From contig JAFVHN010000029.1 of assembly GCA_017474515.1 (NCBI GenBank), positions 1-42,909 of the forward strand: a stretch of 42,909 nucleotides of DNA, written 5' to 3'. Below, piece after piece: positions 41,625 through 42,909 of the stretch (its first letter is position 1; every line of letters starts with the position of its first letter). This DNA comes from Prevotella sp. GTDB taxonomy: Bacteria > Bacteroidota > Bacteroidia > Bacteroidales > Bacteroidaceae. Both the position numbers and the translations under genes were made by a program. The notes beneath the pieces were generated by a model. The model made no database searches. It worked only from the letters and a program-made list of their open reading frames with translations, and was not told the DNA's origin.

Positions 41625-42635
41625 TTGAAAACAAAAACAACATTGCTGGCTCTTGCAATAGCTGCAAACAGTTTTGCTCAGGGTGTGATAGATGTGCATA
41701 GCCACATCATCACACCCGAGTTTGTGTCGTCGCTCGAAAGTGAGAACCGACTGATGGACGAGGGATTTCCCTTGCCGGAATACGACGTGGAAAATCATCT
41801 GAAATGGATGGACGAAGCGGGTGTGCAGACATCGGTGCTGACGTTGGCGGCACCACAGCCGACATCTGCCGACGTGGTGAGGCAGACAAACGAAACAGCC
41901 GCCCGCATCAAGAAGGAGCATCCCGGCAGGATGATGTTTTGTGCTGCTCTGCCCCTGCCCGATGTGAATGCCGCTATCCGCGAGGCCATCTATGCACTCG
42001 ACACGCTGAAGGCCGAAGGCATCAAACTGGCCACAAACGCTGGCGGCCAATACCTCGGCGCCCCCGAGCTCGACACGCTTTTCGCGGTGCTGGACAGTCG
42101 GAAAGCAGTGGTCATCCTCCACCCCCATCGTCCGGAACCCGTTAATCGACTGGTGATGCAGCAGACGCCGTTGGCCATGCAGGAATACCTGTCGGAAACA
42201 ACCCGCGCCGTGTCGAACATGATTTCGCACAACGTTCTCGCCCGCCACCCCAACGTGAAGGTCGTCGTACCTCATTGCGGCGCCTATCTGCCGCTGGCCG
42301 TGCCCCGCATGAAATCGCTGGCTCCTGTAATGCAGAAAAACAATATGATAGGCCAGATAGACTGGGAAGACAACCTTGCCGCCCTCTATTATGACCTTGC
42401 CGGCGCCCACAGCCCGGAAGTCATCCGCATGATGCTCACCATCACCACGCCCGACCATCTGCTCTATGGCTCCGACCATCCCTACGTTGCTCAACAAGTG
42501 CTCACGCAGGGCATTGCAAGGTTAAAACAGTACCTGACCGACGAACCAGACCTCGCGCCATTCAAGGAAATGATTTTGTGGGAAAACGCCAGGCGATTGT
42601 TTGGCCAGACGGGAAAGAGTCCACTTTTAAAGTGA
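41625..42635 (+). CDS. Amidohydrolase (Amidohydrolase_2 / ACMSD-like), exported
   Basis: 336 residues. The start appears to be TTG at 41625 (KTKTTLLALAIAANSFAQ follows, a short signal peptide); no ATG lies between the previous stop and the signal peptide. The metal-binding pattern of the family is present: VHSH near the N-terminus, LHPHRP, VPHCG and GSDHPY. Such enzymes decarboxylate or hydrolyse small carbon compounds; the substrate is not known. It is cotranscribed with the aldo/keto reductase. Its final residues (PLLK then TGA) run into the repeat word TTTTAAAGTGAAGAGTGAAG, as in GH43. Confidence 0.85.
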   Translation: MKTKTTLLALAIAANSFAQGVIDVHSHIITPEFVSSLESENRLMDEGFPLPEYDVENHLKWMDEAGVQTSVLTLAAPQPTSADVVRQTNETAARIKKEHPGRMMFCAALPLPDVNAAIREAIYALDTLKAEGIKLATNAGGQYLGAPELDTLFAVLDSRKAVVILHPHRPEPVNRLVMQQTPLAMQEYLSETTRAVSNMISHNVLARHPNVKVVVPHCGAYLPLAVPRMKSLAPVMQKNNMIGQIDWEDNLAALYYDLAGAHSPEVIRMMLTITTPDHLLYGSDHPYVAQQVLTQGIARLKQYLTDEPDLAPFKEMILWENARRLFGQTGKSPLLK

Positions 42636-42760
42636 AGAGTGAAGAGGGAAGAATGAAGAGTGAAGAATAAGGCTTCCCTCTAATCCCCCCAGGGGGAGGG
42701 CCACTCCTCCTAATTCATAACTAAGAACTCATAACTAAAAAAATCATTTTTATAACTCAT
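42636..42760. repeat. Mosaic intergenic cassette after the amidohydrolase gene
   Basis: GAGTGAAGAATAAGGCTTCC, then CCCCCCAGGGGGAGGGCC, then CTCCTCCTAATTCATAACTA and AGAACTCATAACTAAAA. Same words as in the pectin locus, in the plus-strand order seen at 40370. Confidence 0.65.
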
Positions 42761-42774
42761 AATTCAAATTTCTC

Positions 42775-42886
42775 TACGTTTGCAGCGAGATTGCGTGGCG
42801 TGAGCCACGCATAAGCAAAACATAGTAAAAATATTTGCTTAATCGGATTAATCTTCTTACCTTCGTTGTAAGAAGGAGAAGATTAA
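42775..42886 (+). promoter_or_regulatory. Promoter box and structured leader of a gene beyond the window
   Basis: TACGTTTG at 42775-42782 matches the -7 consensus. Behind it come two hairpins: GCGTGGC/GCCACGC at 42793-42810 (4-nt loop), and TTAATCTTCTTAC pairing with GTAAGAAGgAGAAGATTAA at 42848-42886. No start codon with a long frame follows before the window ends. It may be the structured leader of the next gene. Confidence 0.45.
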
Positions 42887-42909
42887 CCTGACAGGGATAA
42901 AGGCAAGTC

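Overview
The window looks like the chromosome of a Bacteroidetes bacterium, most probably a Prevotellaceae member. The evidence is as follows. Promoters match the Bacteroidetes consensus TTTG, about 20 nt, TAnnTTTG. Several secreted proteins end in a type IX secretion (T9SS) style C-terminal signal (LDGRR...GIYIRNGKKVVVK). Content is family typical: BspA-like leucine-rich repeats, a C10 (streptopain/interpain) protease, an internalin-like LRR giant, GH43/GH51/GH28 enzymes, and intergenic spaces full of short repeats. No rRNA, tRNA, CRISPR array, intact insertion sequence or SusC/SusD pair was found.

Layout. 476-3730 (minus): a small secreted-type protein, a radical SAM/SPASM maturase with an N-terminal recognition-like domain, a previously unlisted 35-codon Cys-rich peptide gene 5 nt behind it, and a kinase-fold protein. 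I read this as a candidate RiPP (ribosomally made, modified peptide) system. 4488-5990: a small BspA-like protein, then an ADP-ribosylglycohydrolase on the minus strand. 6082-8931 (minus): a broken gene, a 418-residue unknown and a WG-repeat protein, tightly packed. 9209-12025: a CAT-fold acetyltransferase, a MetK and an unknown protein. 13033-14742: an AAA ATPase. 15094-19440: a 1448-residue LRR/EF-hand surface protein. 19719-23455: flavodoxin-type redox proteins, an SGNH hydrolase, a DUF362 protein and YjbQ. 24091-30595: a C10 protease and a BspA-like protein. 31100-32327: a composite pseudogene with a good promoter and an intact sorting signal. 32665-40366 (minus): GH43, a lipoprotein, GH51 and GH28, a pectin/arabinan-degrading group. 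40673-42635: an aldo/keto reductase and an amidohydrolase.

Between the genes are several repeat families. The most striking is a ~205-bp element present four times, built round a long palindrome whose two arms change together between copies. A second is a ~360-bp insertion with inverted ends and an 11-bp direct duplication, sitting between a promoter and the C10 protease gene. A third is a modular cassette found in every gap of the pectin locus that supplies the 3' ends of several genes.

How they work together: the LRR, BspA-like and C10 proteins look like exported surface or secreted factors, and the GH enzymes break down plant polysaccharide outside the cytoplasm. The radical SAM cluster would make a small modified peptide. 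All functions are inferred from sequence reading only; no searches were run.
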